From Macropodus opercularis (taxonomy: Eukaryota > Chordata > Actinopteri > Anabantiformes > Osphronemidae): a stretch of 64,000 nt of DNA. Positions 1 to 12,200 of the stretch are shown one piece after another. The stretch lies in assembly GCA_030770545.1 (NCBI GenBank), contig CM061107.1, positions 8,768,001 through 8,832,000 on the forward strand. Direction: 5' to 3'. The notes below the pieces were generated by a model, which had not been told where the DNA came from, made no database searches, and saw nothing but the letters and a program-made list of their open reading frames with translations. Both the position numbers and the translations under genes were made by a program. Position 1 is the stretch's first letter, and the number at the start of each line of letters is the position of its first letter.

Positions 1-1018
1 ATTGTGTAATCATACTCGTACAATCATGGCACATGCATCCTCACCTAACGTTAAAGGCGCAATCAGAGACGGCTCTGTAGCAGCATAGATAACAGAAAGT
101 AGCAGAACAGCAGGGTCACTAAAGTACATCTCAATAGAATTCACTTCAGTCTCAAATGTCGTACAAAACCTTGGAGTCTAATGTCGACCATGTTTTGGAC
201 ATTTGTTGCTCATGTAGCCATCTTTGATCCTGTCGACTGCTTATTAGGAAGATCCAATAGGTTAAATATGACCTTATGAAATCTACTGTGTCTGTGCACA
301 CACACGTAAAGGTTGGTCCAAAGCCACACTACTAGTTCATTTTAGTGCAGGTTCATATGAAGCAGTAAAGGTGAGTTTCAGCCTGCAGGTGATGCAAAGA
401 GCCAATAAAATCACATATTGCACTTTTAAGATCAGGTGACGAACCAATGTAACTGAAACTCTGGTCTCCTAATTACATAAAAATAAACAGATACTAAATC
501 AATAACTACAGAGTTTTATTTACATCTGAGACCATGTAAAGCAAGCTTTCGTTTGTTTGCAGTGTGCATTAGTCAGTCATCCCTCACGTGGGGCTATTGC
601 TTGAGCTTAAACCTAAAGAACCTGTTACTCGTAGTATAGTAAAACCATGATGGTGGAATAGGAGAATTAGGAGCCACTTGTTTTTTTACAGAATGAGTGA
701 TGCAATGAAGCCCCATACTTATACATAATTATACAGGAACCTTAATTTGTCTTAAATAATCCTATTAAACAACTTATGGGTGACTTTTATACGTATTCAT
801 TGATCCTGAACAATAGACATGCTATGGCATTGTATGATATAGTGTTTTGTTTTGTACAAAGAGAGTAAAAGAGTGTTTGCTGTGCTAACGCCACAAAACA
901 AGTGTTTCTGAGACATGGTCAACACACGCAGTAACTAAGAAAAGCATTTGTAAGAAAAAGTAGACGTACTGCAGTGGTAACTATACTTTAAATAGATCAT
1001 TTGGGTTTTTTACTAGCA

Positions 1019-1024
1019 TTTATT
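1019..1024 (-). terminator. Alternative polyadenylation signal (AATAAA)
   Basis: Second candidate AATAAA on the minus strand, about 1.6 kb past the stop codon. Use of this site would include the GC-rich block at 1150-1560 in the mRNA. Confidence 0.3.
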
Positions 1025-1761
1025 TATGACCTAAATCCTACAAGGTCCAAACTTTGTACAGTCTGACGAGGGCTGAGCTTTCTTCTGGTGCAGTTAGAAT
1101 AATAAACACAGTAATGGGACAAAACGGTTCGGTCAGCTCTGTTATTGCATGAGGCAGAATGTGTACAGTATGTCTGCAGCAGTGTTATTCTTCATCACGT
1201 GACCGCATCATATACGACCAACAGAAACTCAACGGCGGGACGTTACTGCGCTGCTCCAGCCACGTGGCCGTAATAGACCAGACACTGAACAATCTGTGCT
1301 AAAGCGGCTTATGCGAAACCTGTCAGTCGCGCGTGGTGCCTCATTCATCCAGGTCATAGTTATCCCAAAGCTGCTGCTCAGTGGCACCTGGAGTCTGGAG
1401 CCCACTACATCAATCCTACGTTCCTGCTCGCCCTCCAGCTTGCATAGCTCGTCCCTGGCTTAGTAAGGCACTGTATCCTCCTGTCCTCGCTTCCACTGAT
1501 CCACCTTCAGTCTCTGACCTGCCCTTGCTGCCCTTGCTGCTTCTGTTATTAACCATGAGACTCAGTTTCTAGCTGGTCTGGGTGGCAGCATTAGAGACAT
1601 CACACAGGATGTAATTAACATGTACTCTGGAAATCTGCGTCCACTTATATTAACCTGCAGCAGGACATGACTCTGCTTTTGGGTAAAATAGATTAAATAG
1701 TTAATTCCCAACGATATTAATAATAACATTCATCCATTCTGCAAGAGGAATTTGAGGGACA

Positions 1762-1771
1762 TTTATTTATT
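1762..1771 (-). terminator. Candidate polyadenylation signals (two overlapping AATAAA)
   Basis: On the minus strand this reads AATAAATAAA, about 870 bases downstream of the RYR2 stop codon. It is the first clear AATAAA pair in the 3' flank. No cleavage site can be placed from sequence alone; alternatives are at 1019..1024 and 515..520. Confidence 0.4.
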
Positions 1772-2636
1772 TGTTTAGGCAATCTCTGAAACAAAACGTG
1801 GATGTGACAGGATGATGAGAGCTGATGAGAACCGTGACCTGTCGATGTCAGATCTGCTGAATAGAGTGGACCTGTTGATCATGTTGCTTAGAAACCCTTC
1901 ACATACAGTGTTGGCATATACAGGGTGTGGACACAATGTCTGTACACTACTATTGCTCAGTCCAGTGAACACAAGTCCTGTTCATGACGCCAGTTCCACC
2001 TTTGGTGTCAGATAAACATTGGAGGCTGCAGTTTGGTGATTACTTTTTTTTTCTTTTTTTTGTAGAGGCACCTAAAATCTTCCTGTTTTACATTTTCCAC
2101 AAACCCAAAAGCCTAGAAAAGTTCGTCGACAGTCTTAAAGTCTGGTGATGGAAGATTGGAAAGGCTCAGGTTTATCACACAGTTGTGTTGGATTACAGCA
2201 GGTTATAGAGGTGGTGTTGTGTCCAACCCCTGTGCTCGCATGCAACGTGCACTGTACACATAAAGTCGTAAACATCGTCATTCTAACGTCGCTTTGAGAA
2301 CTCATCACTGTTTTCCGTCTCTTTCTTCTTCTTTGGGCGATGGTTCCATATTTCTTTGTATTTTTTGCTTGTAAATAAAGTAAAGCAAAACAAAGTCTGA
2401 GCCAAAGATCAAATACTGTACAGCGTATACTCTTATATGTTTTTATGTACAGTGCCTTAGAAGCATTCCATGTGTGGATGCAGAGCCAGACTGGGACAGG
2501 GAAGCGGAGGCTTCTCCTTTTGGTAGCTCTCCTCGGAGTAAGAAAGGTTCAAGGGGTGAGCAGGGACAGGGAGGCTGGAGACGGCCTTGGGCGTGTTCGA
2601 GTATGAAAGGCGAGAGTTTGTTCCGCTACGAACCGA

Positions 2637-3266
2637 TCAGTTGAGCTGATCCTCGTATTGTTTCCGGAAACAGTCACCAGCAGGGAAAAACTCCCAGCAA
2701 CGCTCCTGGTACATCTTCCACACGTAAGACTCCTTGAAGACACAGAACGGAGGAGGGTTACACTGCTAAGGACACGTTCAACATCTTTTTGAGGGAAGCA
2801 TATGGTGGCAGCACAGTGAGTGTGTTTACCTGGCCAGTGTGCTCTGTTTCATCTTTGTTGATGAGATACATCACAAAGAATCTAAAACACATAAACACAT
2901 TTGATAAAAATATCACATGATCACAGTAAACCTCACTCGACTTCTCTAGTTCTAAACGTAACACTGCACTTTCACCCCGTACTCACAGGTAGTTGGCTAA
3001 GTTGTGCTCCTGTAGCGTGTGCGTTTCAAAGCCATGTGGCACAGTGTCAAAATAATCGTTACCTATTCCACAAATAAAGCATTTGGTCTGAAAGAGAACA
3101 TGGAAACACTGAGTGAGTCATCTACTCATAGAAATGTACAGTAATGAATAGTTCAAGGGATTTAGGGAATCGTGAGGCGTTTGCTTCTTGTGTGCGTTCA
3201 CCTCCATGTCTTCTTTCACCTGCTCCTGCTGATCCCTCAACTCCCCAAAAGCATCAATGATCAAGC
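2637..3266 (-). CDS. RYR2: RYR2 exons 111-114: cytosolic S6, zinc C-terminal domain and stop (residues 4857-4960)
   Basis: Exons: 3202..3266, 2987..3087, 2830..2881, 2637..2732. S6 continues as LIIDAFGELRDQQEQVKEDM, then TKCFICGIGNDYFDTVPHGF. The C2H2 zinc site is Cys4881, Cys4884, His4901 and His4906 (KCFICG and THTLQEHN). MYLINKDETEHTGQ supplies Thr4924, the third ligand of the activating Ca2+ site, and forms part of the ATP pocket. The last exon ends RKQYEDQLN and TGA, the usual RYR2 C-terminus, giving full length. Confidence 0.96.
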
Positions 3267-6200
3267 CTAGAAATTCATGGAGCACAGACGTTGAAGGGTT
3301 AAACCGAGTCAACAGGCTGCTCCACTTATGACATAATGACATGGTGTGGTTGTTGCACAGATGACTGATCATTTAGTAGCTTGTACCTCTGCTCCAGGGT
3401 TGACAATGCAGATGTTCCTACACTAATGATTAATGCTCAGAACACAACTCAACGCAACTATCAGAGGTTTGACGCGTTTGAACATTTGCCCATAAAGACG
3501 TGTTGTCTCTCACCCTGGATGATAGCCAGCAGGATGACGATGACAAAGAAGAAAAAGGTGATGTCGAAGATGATGCGATAGATCTCGTACTCGTCCCCCG
3601 CTGGGTCCTCGATCTGGTCACCAATCCCTCCCCCCGCTCTGACGCCTACATACATGTGAAACATGTAGCACTGTGCAGGGCGACAGACAAGCAGAGATCA
3701 GAACAACATTACACAAACCAAACTGCAACAACTTCGAAAGATCACATTCAAGATGCTATTAACGTTTTTACATGTGAACATTTTCCAGAAATCAGAAAAT
3801 ATCAGCCATCCAAACATAAATACACACACAGTAACAGAAGAGGACCAACCCATTAAACAGAAAAGGAGAGATCAGCTCAGATCCTCTCATCCTGCTGCGA
3901 GTGTTATTTTAAGGGATTTATTCGTGGGGAGGAAAGAGCGAAACCGGCCTGGTGCAGTGGCCCTTCATCCATCCCGTCACTAAGCCTGTGTCACCATGTT
4001 GGAGACCAGGGAGAACTGCCACCTGCGGTCCCTTAATAGGCAACAGAAGAGCTCTATGGAATGCTATGGGTGGCTGACCAAGGGGGATTAGAGTGTGCGT
4101 GTCCTGAGATTTCCGGGTGGCAGAAGGCTCCCCCTCCTACCCCCACAAAACACACACTCCAGAGCCCTTATATAGTGTTTCTTTCAGATGACTTGGCGGC
4201 AGTGAAAAGTGTAATCACAGCTGCAATTATGCCGACCTCATCTCTGCCCTCCCTCCATCACTGACAACGGGGTCCTACATGTTTGAAGTCTGTGACAAAT
4301 GGCTGCAGTTCTCACCTTATTGAGCCCACTTCCATCACTGCCTTGTGGTGGAAAAATCTAGACTAGATCCTGTTAAACAGCAATGTCACTGTTAGACTTC
4401 ATGCAGGTTCTGTACAGAATCACTCTAAAAGCCTCCCTTTGGTAGGAAAAGATTCATCTGCGCACTGTTGCTGTTTCGGATCTAAGAGACGCCCAGCAAA
4501 GACAAAAGAAGAGCATATAATCTAACAGCAGCTCAGCCTGAGCACAGATAAAGCCCGAGGGTGAACACAGTCGGACTAAAAGCTCCGACCCATGACTTTC
4601 TGTCCATAAATGGAGCTGGACCCTCTTCACTGACACGCTCCACAGGATACTTCCTATTTTCAATGAGACAAACTTAATGAAGCTTTGACGAAAGTGCAGG
4701 AAGGAAGATCTCCAAACACTCTGGTTGTTTCTCTGGGAGCCTCTAGTACATACTAGTCTAATTATTTGTGCCACAATCCTACCATCACCAAACCAGCGAT
4801 TCCTCTCTGTGTTCACTCGGTCTATTAATTACTGGAGTGTTTTCATTCAACGCCTATGAATGCACATGAATTTTAAAAGGTCAAACGCTCTGCCAGAGAC
4901 AATTTTGCAGAGTGAGGCATTCAGGGAGCACACAGAACGACTGTCACCCATGTTTCAGAAGAAGCTTGTGGGTGGGGCATTCAGGGACAGACCAAAGTTC
5001 AGGATGCTGTTTTCCTTAAACTGGTGTGGGCCAAACTCAAGTCTGCAGCCAGAATAGACGGCTTGAAATGATCTTCGGGTGATGGAGGGGGGCGTTTTGT
5101 TTTTCAAAATGCTCAACACCGTTTCTACTAATCATCCTCACCGTCAGCATGTCATCACACTTCATGTCTGGCAGTTCTCCGTCTTCACTCTTGTTGTAGA
5201 ACTTCCTGAAGAAGTTGAAGGCCACTACAGTGTAGAGGTACACCACCACCGCTAACAGGCCAACTGTTAACACCAGCTACAAGACAGCAGAGCAGCTCCC
5301 CTCAGAAGATTTTTAATGTTACACGTGTGCATCAAAAAGCACCTTTCAAAACATGTAGATATGATTAATACTAAAAGGTAAAACACTGGCGTGTAGTTTT
5401 TACCTGCTTGCCATTGTGCGTGACTGAGGACAGGATGGTTCGCAGGGTCTTAAATCCCATTGCGATATCAAGCAGATGAGCAGCAAAGAAGAAGTTGTTA
5501 TAGTGTCCAAGAATGGACATGGTCATGTACCAGGCCAGGTAGAGGAAGGACTGAAGGGAGACCGGAGAGATGATGAGATATGACATTTAGCATCATAATG
5601 ACAGGAATGCATCATCTATTGTCTACTATGCTACTAACTCAAGACTGGGAAACAAAAGGAAAAACTGGAAGCCTGATTACAGTGAGTGCACATTGTAAAG
5701 CCTGGTGTAAGCTGTACTTTCAATACTCACATTATCTGTAAATACAACCCCGAGTTTCCAGATCTGGTACTTGACATCGATGGAGTTGAGCCTGTTCACA
5801 GACAGAAACGGAGCCGCACAGAGGACAAGACGTGATCGAATCTCTGTAACTTGTCAAATGTGAATCACTCTTCTCTTTGACGGGACTCTGTGTTGTTGAA
5901 TAGTATAAGCTCTGACGCCGCTCTGACATACTCACACAGCAGCCAGGGAGCTGTCCCTCCTGGGCTTCCTCTTTTTGTGCGCGTCACTGAAGTCCAGCGC
6001 AGCCTTGTCCATTCCCAGCAGCTCGCTGATGCGGTCGTGGCCGTAGAACTCCCCGTATTTATCCATCACCTGAGGAAAAGCAGAATGTCATCACTCGCCT
6101 CTTTTCCTTGTGTCTCTGATGACTGAAAATAAATTATAAATATGAATGATATGGTTATTGTAGGATAAGAGGGACACACACCTTTCGCTTCACAAACTTA

Positions 6201-9200
6201 TCCCAGTAGTTGTTGGGGAAAGATCTGAAGAGGGGAGACGTCTGGTTACTTCCTCATCAGCTATGTGCTACTGCATCTCCATGACTGATATGTTCTTCAG
6301 TCTACTCACTGTGTGTTGATTACTAGTCTGTCCCACTGGCCTTTGATGTCGTCCTCAGATGGCTGCTCTGTGATATAAAGACCATCAAATTCCAGCTTCC
6401 TGGCCACCTCCTTCTCACGCTTAAAAATCACCAGTGGCACCTACAGTACCCACCCATAAAAGAAACAATAACCACTGTGTGAGTTACTATAGTCTGATGC
6501 TTGACATGGATATCATGAATATTTTGGGGTCAGCATCCTGCCTTCAGACAGTAGTAGCCAATGATGCAGAAGAAGGAGATGACCGTGTGCAGGATGGCCA
6601 GGATCCGTAACATGGGCTCCATGTACCCGCTGCTCTCCTCCAGGACGAAACGAACCATTACAGGTTTCAGGGGCTCTGCAGTCTCGTCCACCCCCTCCCC
6701 CTTTGTCTCCAGTGCTTCTCCACTCGCATCCCATTGGACGCTGCTGCCTGTTTGGCTGCTGGGGTACACTACTTTCCTTTCCTCAACCACAGATGAGGAT
6801 GTAGAAACCTGGAAAATAGAGTTAAAGAAATGGAAGATGAAGGCAAAGTCTGCCTCTCTAGTGGCTTGACAGTAATTGACAGAACCCATGAACCACAGCA
6901 GGGTGACGTAATGCTGACGTTTTTTATGTTTTAATAAGAGAACCTGTAGCGTAACTCCAGCCCCTGCATACTGCACCTTATAGAAGAGGAGGATGAAGTT
7001 GATTGCAAAAGCAACAAACAGAGCCAACATCCTCATGTTGTAGAAGTTCCTGGCAAAGTAGTTCTGTGGGGGACAAAAACAGACAGATCACTATAAACCA
7101 TTCACAGTCATTAGAGCACCACCTCCCTCCGTAAGGAACCAGCTCATGTTTCAGCTCCGTGAATGGGTCCAAAGTCAGACGAGGACTTTCTGAATCGACA
7201 GGGAAGAGTTTGCGCACCAGTAGTTTCCTCTGGTATGCGATGATCTTCTTCAAGAACGCGGACTCCTGCAGGTCCGGTTCATCGGACTTTGAGGTGCGGT
7301 GTCTTCTGACTTTGGGTTTTGTCTTCTCATTCTTCTGCTGTTTCTCTTGCTTCTCTATATGTCCACCTCTGAAACCACAATTAATTATGATGATACTTAT
7401 GTTTCCTCAAGAAAAACAATAACCATCTGATAAGTGGACCTTGGTATCACATGTTGTGTCACCCTACTGCTTTTAAAGAGTGTTCATGAAATAAATATAT
7501 GTTTCATTAATGTTTATCCAATTTCGCCTCGAACTGTAAAATCTGTGGTATAATAATTTCCACTGTCTATGTGCCCTGTGTTTCTCTGTAGCTACTGTAT
7601 AAGGTTCTACAACCAATGTGTACGTACTCTGATGTTTTGTCTGGGCCACAGTCGATCTCTGGTGTTGCCTCTTTCCCCTCTGAGGATGAGGACTTTGACT
7701 TAAAAAAGAGAAAAACACAAGACGGATAAGTGTACAAAAATTCAAACATGATCCTAAAATCTATTTATGCATAAATGTTGTGGGCACCAATGCCTAATGG
7801 GTTTGAAGCCCTAACATCTGCATATACTGTATTTATTGCATGTACTACCTGATGTCTTTGTCTGAGCTCAGTTGGGGCTGCTGTGGTTGTTGGGGAGGGA
7901 ACTGGGGAATTGAGCAGTTCGGTCAGGCTGGCGTTGGGGTTATGAGGGGTGATCTTGTACTGGCCCCCTTCCCTTCTTAAGTCCAGACCAAAGATGTCCG
8001 ACAGTAGCTCAGTGTCGCTGGTGTTAACAGCCAGATCGGCCAAGTCCTCCTTTGGGGAGCTGTGGTCGGATGGTCTCTTGTCTCTGTCGTCCCCTTCGCC
8101 ACGCACCTCATCCTGGGTAGGATCCGGCATGTTGGCCAGCAACTCTGACACCTGGAGATCAATTTTGATTTTGAATTAGACCGGACGCATGGCTCTATAC
8201 ATGTGGAGAATAATTTACATTTAACTACCTTTATGGTCTTGGCTCCCTCTACCAGATTGCCTCCCATGAATGTGTTGTAGAATATCCGGCAGAACCCCCG
8301 AAACACGCTGAATGCGACATGGAGAAGACTCAGCAACACTGACCAGTAGAAGGACACCAGCGTGGTCACCATGTCCTTCACTGTCATGTTCTTTATCTTC
8401 TTCATCTGCTTCTTCAGGCTTTTTGTGGAGAGCACCTGAAAAAAGGTGAACAACATTTACCGTACAAGTAACCCGTTTTGATTTATGTGCTGATTATGTG
8501 CTTGAAAAACTCATGACAGTATCCATCCACCCCCAGAATGACATTAATATCAATGTTTGGATCTTGTTGTTTGCACAGAGCAAATAAAACACCTGCAGTT
8601 TTATTGTGGATTCTATGACGGATTACATCACGGCATGGATTCTGTTTACCTTTATCAGCAGCATTACGTTGTATCTCAGAGCTATAAGGGCCATGTAGAC
8701 AGTGGTGACGGAGAAGAAGCCCATCTCGGGAGTCTCTTCATCGGGTTTCTCGCGCTCGCTCTCCTCTTTTGCGGCTGAGCGCTCACCAGCGTCAGACATC
8801 TGGGCGGCCAGCTGCATCTCAAAGATGGTGTCCTCACAGAAATTTACGAACAACTCCATCTTCTCCTTCTCCCCTCCCTCATTCACCACATCGAAGATGA
8901 ACTGGCGTTTGGACTCTTTGACCTAAGGAAGGGTACACGTGTGTAACCTTAGCTGTTCATTTATTAACACGTCACTGACTCCTGCGCTGTAACATTTTAC
9001 CTGTGGTTTCTCCCACTGCGTGCGACTGGACTCACTGATCTCAAAGTAGACCCTCTCGATGCGTTTGGCACTGCCCATAATCTCGATCCTGCCCAGGTAC
9101 GGTTGGAAATAGTTGAGAACGCTGTCTGCCAGCTCCAGGAAGGTCTGCAGCCGAGTGTCATGAGGCATGTGCTCCGACAGGTTGGTCAGCAAAACCGCCA

Positions 9201-12200
9201 CATTGAAGCCAATGTCCTTTCAAATTAAAACGTTTAAAATGATTCTTTTGAATGAAAATACTAAGCAGGTTCTTCTTTTTAAACCTCTGAAGACACAGTG
9301 GAACAATTCTCTAAACATATATTTTAGTCATTCACATTTTGACACCGTGAGGCCGTTTTTAGAGTTACTGTCAACATTTACCTTGGCCGGCTCATGAAAG
9401 CGTTCAACGAATTCTTCATAGTCCAAGAGTTCATTCTCATCAGTCTCAGCACAGGAGAGGAGGAACTCCGTCTCAGACTGCGTGTAGTGTTTGTGGCTCT
9501 CCATGGCCTTATGGAAGTCCCTCTTGGAGATGACACCTGTGAGTGAATTCACACACCTTCAGCTCTCCCGTGTCTACTGTATGTGCTTTGAAAGACAAAT
9601 CACAGCCTGACATGTAAATCCTGATTTTAGAGTCTTGCCTTTTCCATCAGGGTCATACTCTTTGAAGGCATCGGAGGAGGTGAGGTCTTTGAGTTTGAGA
9701 AACATGTCAAAAAACTTGAGAATCATCTCGACGTTGTTGGAGGACTCCACCAACATGTCCACCATCTGCTTCCCAATTGTCCCATTGACCACATTACCTG
9801 GCAAAGCAAAACAAATCAACAAAAAACCCCATTTAAAAAAAGTACATTTAAGGAAAAGGCATCTCAGTGGTTGAAAGTACTTCAGAAACCTACCCTCCAG
9901 CATAGACAGCAGCATGACCACCATGTCTTTCTGCAGATCCATCAGTTCCTTCAGTAGGTCAATCTGACTGGAGTCCTGAGGTGTAAAAGGAAAAGTGTAG
10001 ATACTGTTTTAGAAAGTCTCTTCGTTAGTTCACATACCTTTGCTCTTTATGTTCAGTACATTAAAACCATCAAAGGTTCCAGCCAGAGCTAAACTAGTCA
10101 TTGCAATTAGATTGTCAACATCTAAGAGCCCCACACAAATTCATCTTAGCTCACCTGCGACAGTTTCATCTGCATATGAGCGAAGACATGGAGAAAACCA
10201 ACCACAGCATCCCACAAACGACTATGGGCCAGACTCTGTTGGTTGCCAGTGCACGGGCCCTAGGACACCATGAATTACACACAAACCACAACCAATAGCC
10301 TCATTTCCTTTCATCCTACTTCAGTGCAGGAATCTTCAGTGTCATAAAGTGTTATAAACACAGTTCAAATAATTTTATTCAATTATTATCTGAAAAATAA
10401 ACAATTAAAGAATGAACAAGAATAAAGAATTGTCAAGTCAGTGCTACTTCAGAACAATAACTGTATTTGCTTATCGTACCTGGATGTATTCGGTGAGTGT
10501 ATTAAAAACCTGCTTGGCCACATTTATTGCCTTGGAGAAATTCCTCTGGCCCTGTTCATCAATAACATCTTTGCCAGAGTAATACCAGTAGAAATCACTA
10601 ATGGATTCCTGAAAGAAAGTGAGTGAGGAAGACAAGAAGAAGACAGAGGGAGAAATAGAAACAGAAAACAAATATTAACAGTGGGCTAATATATGATTGA
10701 TATGGATACACGGTCCTTTAAAGCAGACCTATGTGATTAATAAAGCATGTCAGGTAACAACACAGAGTGGTTTACTGAACGATGATTTTACAAGGCCAAG
10801 CTAATACAATGATTAAAGTGTTAGTATACATCATAGAGCAACCAGAAGCAGCTAACCTGGACTCTGAGAAGGTAGTCCACAGTAGAGATAATGATGTTGA
10901 CGGTCGTATTATTCCCCGTTTGGGTCCTTAAGTAGTTCTGAAAGTCTGAAACATGATGCAGGTGGCGATATGACCTAGTTATTGTTAGCAAGTATATAGC
11001 AAAGTATTGTTACAGTATGTTTCAAAGTAAAACTCACATGGTATAACGCTTACAGTGTCCAAATAAAAATGTGAGTAGCAATATTTAAAAAATTGTATAA
11101 CGCGACTGGAGTGTGACTTGAACAGGGAGTCGTCAGAATATTAAGACATTAATCAGTAATAGAGAGCCCTCACAAGCACACACACCTGAGTTGTGTCCCT
11201 CGCAGAGCAGCTGCAGGAAGCGGAAAAGGTCACAGGTGAACTCATCGTCCTGCATGACCTTCTCACCTGGCCAGAGAGAAGAAACACACGCACCCACACA
11301 CAGGGACACGGGTATGCACGAGCACATACACAGGTATGCACAAACATACACACGGTACAATCACAAGCACGTGCAAACACACACACACACACACACACAC
11401 ACGTCCATATAAACAGACACACATACATATAAAGAAGGTCAGAGCAGTGAAGACAAGAGCAGCAACAACAAACACAAAAGGGAAAGACAGACAAGAAGAC
11501 GGAGAGTGAAAACCCGTTAAGAAGAAATGGTGCTAATGCCAGGAAACCTCCAGTGTTTTCTTCCAGTCAGCAAACAGTGTATGGTCATAATAGAACAATC
11601 CTATGTAACACAATCACACACACACACACTTGGACAAGCAGTGGGGAGCCACAGCACTTGGTGGTGGACTGATGTGGATTGGTCTCTAAACCGCAGCATT
11701 TTACAGTCAGCTTTTTATTTTTGTTCTGAAGCTGTTGGTTTTAATTTGTAGGAAACTGTGGTTGGTTGCTGCTTTCCATCGCAGATCATCAATACGTTTT
11801 AGGCAGACGCAGACAGCTGCTCTGACTGGGCTAAAATGCTGCTTTGAACCATGGAATGCAAACGGAAAAGACAAATAAAATAACAACATGAATATTAAGA
11901 CAAACTAAACAGGTCTGAAGGGAGGGAAGGAAGTCTGCAGGTCTAAAACAAGCCTGAAAGTGCAGCTTCCTTGGCCCAACGGCACTTACAGTATTTATGT
12001 GTTTATTGTGGGAAGTTATCCAATCGTGCATCGAGATTTGAGCCAGTTTTGCTGCTTGCATTGATGCAATTCATTCATATGTTAAATCTAGCTGCAGAAG
12101 CTAATCCTATACTGTGTGAATGTGAAAGAACACAGTATCTTTTACAAGAGCTCAGTCAAACTAATGTACTGTAAGTCAAAAACAGTTATCATGTCCTATT

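Larger units (their letters stand above)
1..2636 (-). other. RYR2: RYR2 3' untranslated region and downstream flank
   Basis: No recognisable protein-coding gene was found here. The 3' UTR begins at 2636. Minus-strand AATAAA signals (TTTATT on plus) occur at 1766..1771, overlapping 1762..1767, and at 1019..1024 and 515..520. I cannot tell which is used; the first pair would give a UTR of about 0.9 kb, the second about 1.6 kb. A plus-strand T-rich tract is at 2044-2062. The stretch 1150-1560 is more GC-rich than its surroundings, but its open stretches are short (see findings). Confidence 0.6.

Noticed and set aside
1381..1572. Small plus-strand frame near the left edge
   Set aside because: Low-complexity Leu/Pro text with no homology I recognise; there is no promoter or splice support.
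3500..3856. 118-codon plus-strand frame rich in Asp and Lys
   Set aside because: Antisense of the pore exon; the acidic text is just the reverse complement of the S6 Phe/Val/Ile codons.
11133..11494. Several Cys/Val- or His/Thr-rich small frames
   Set aside because: They come from the AC-rich tract next to exon 89; only 11186..11266 on the minus strand is real coding sequence.
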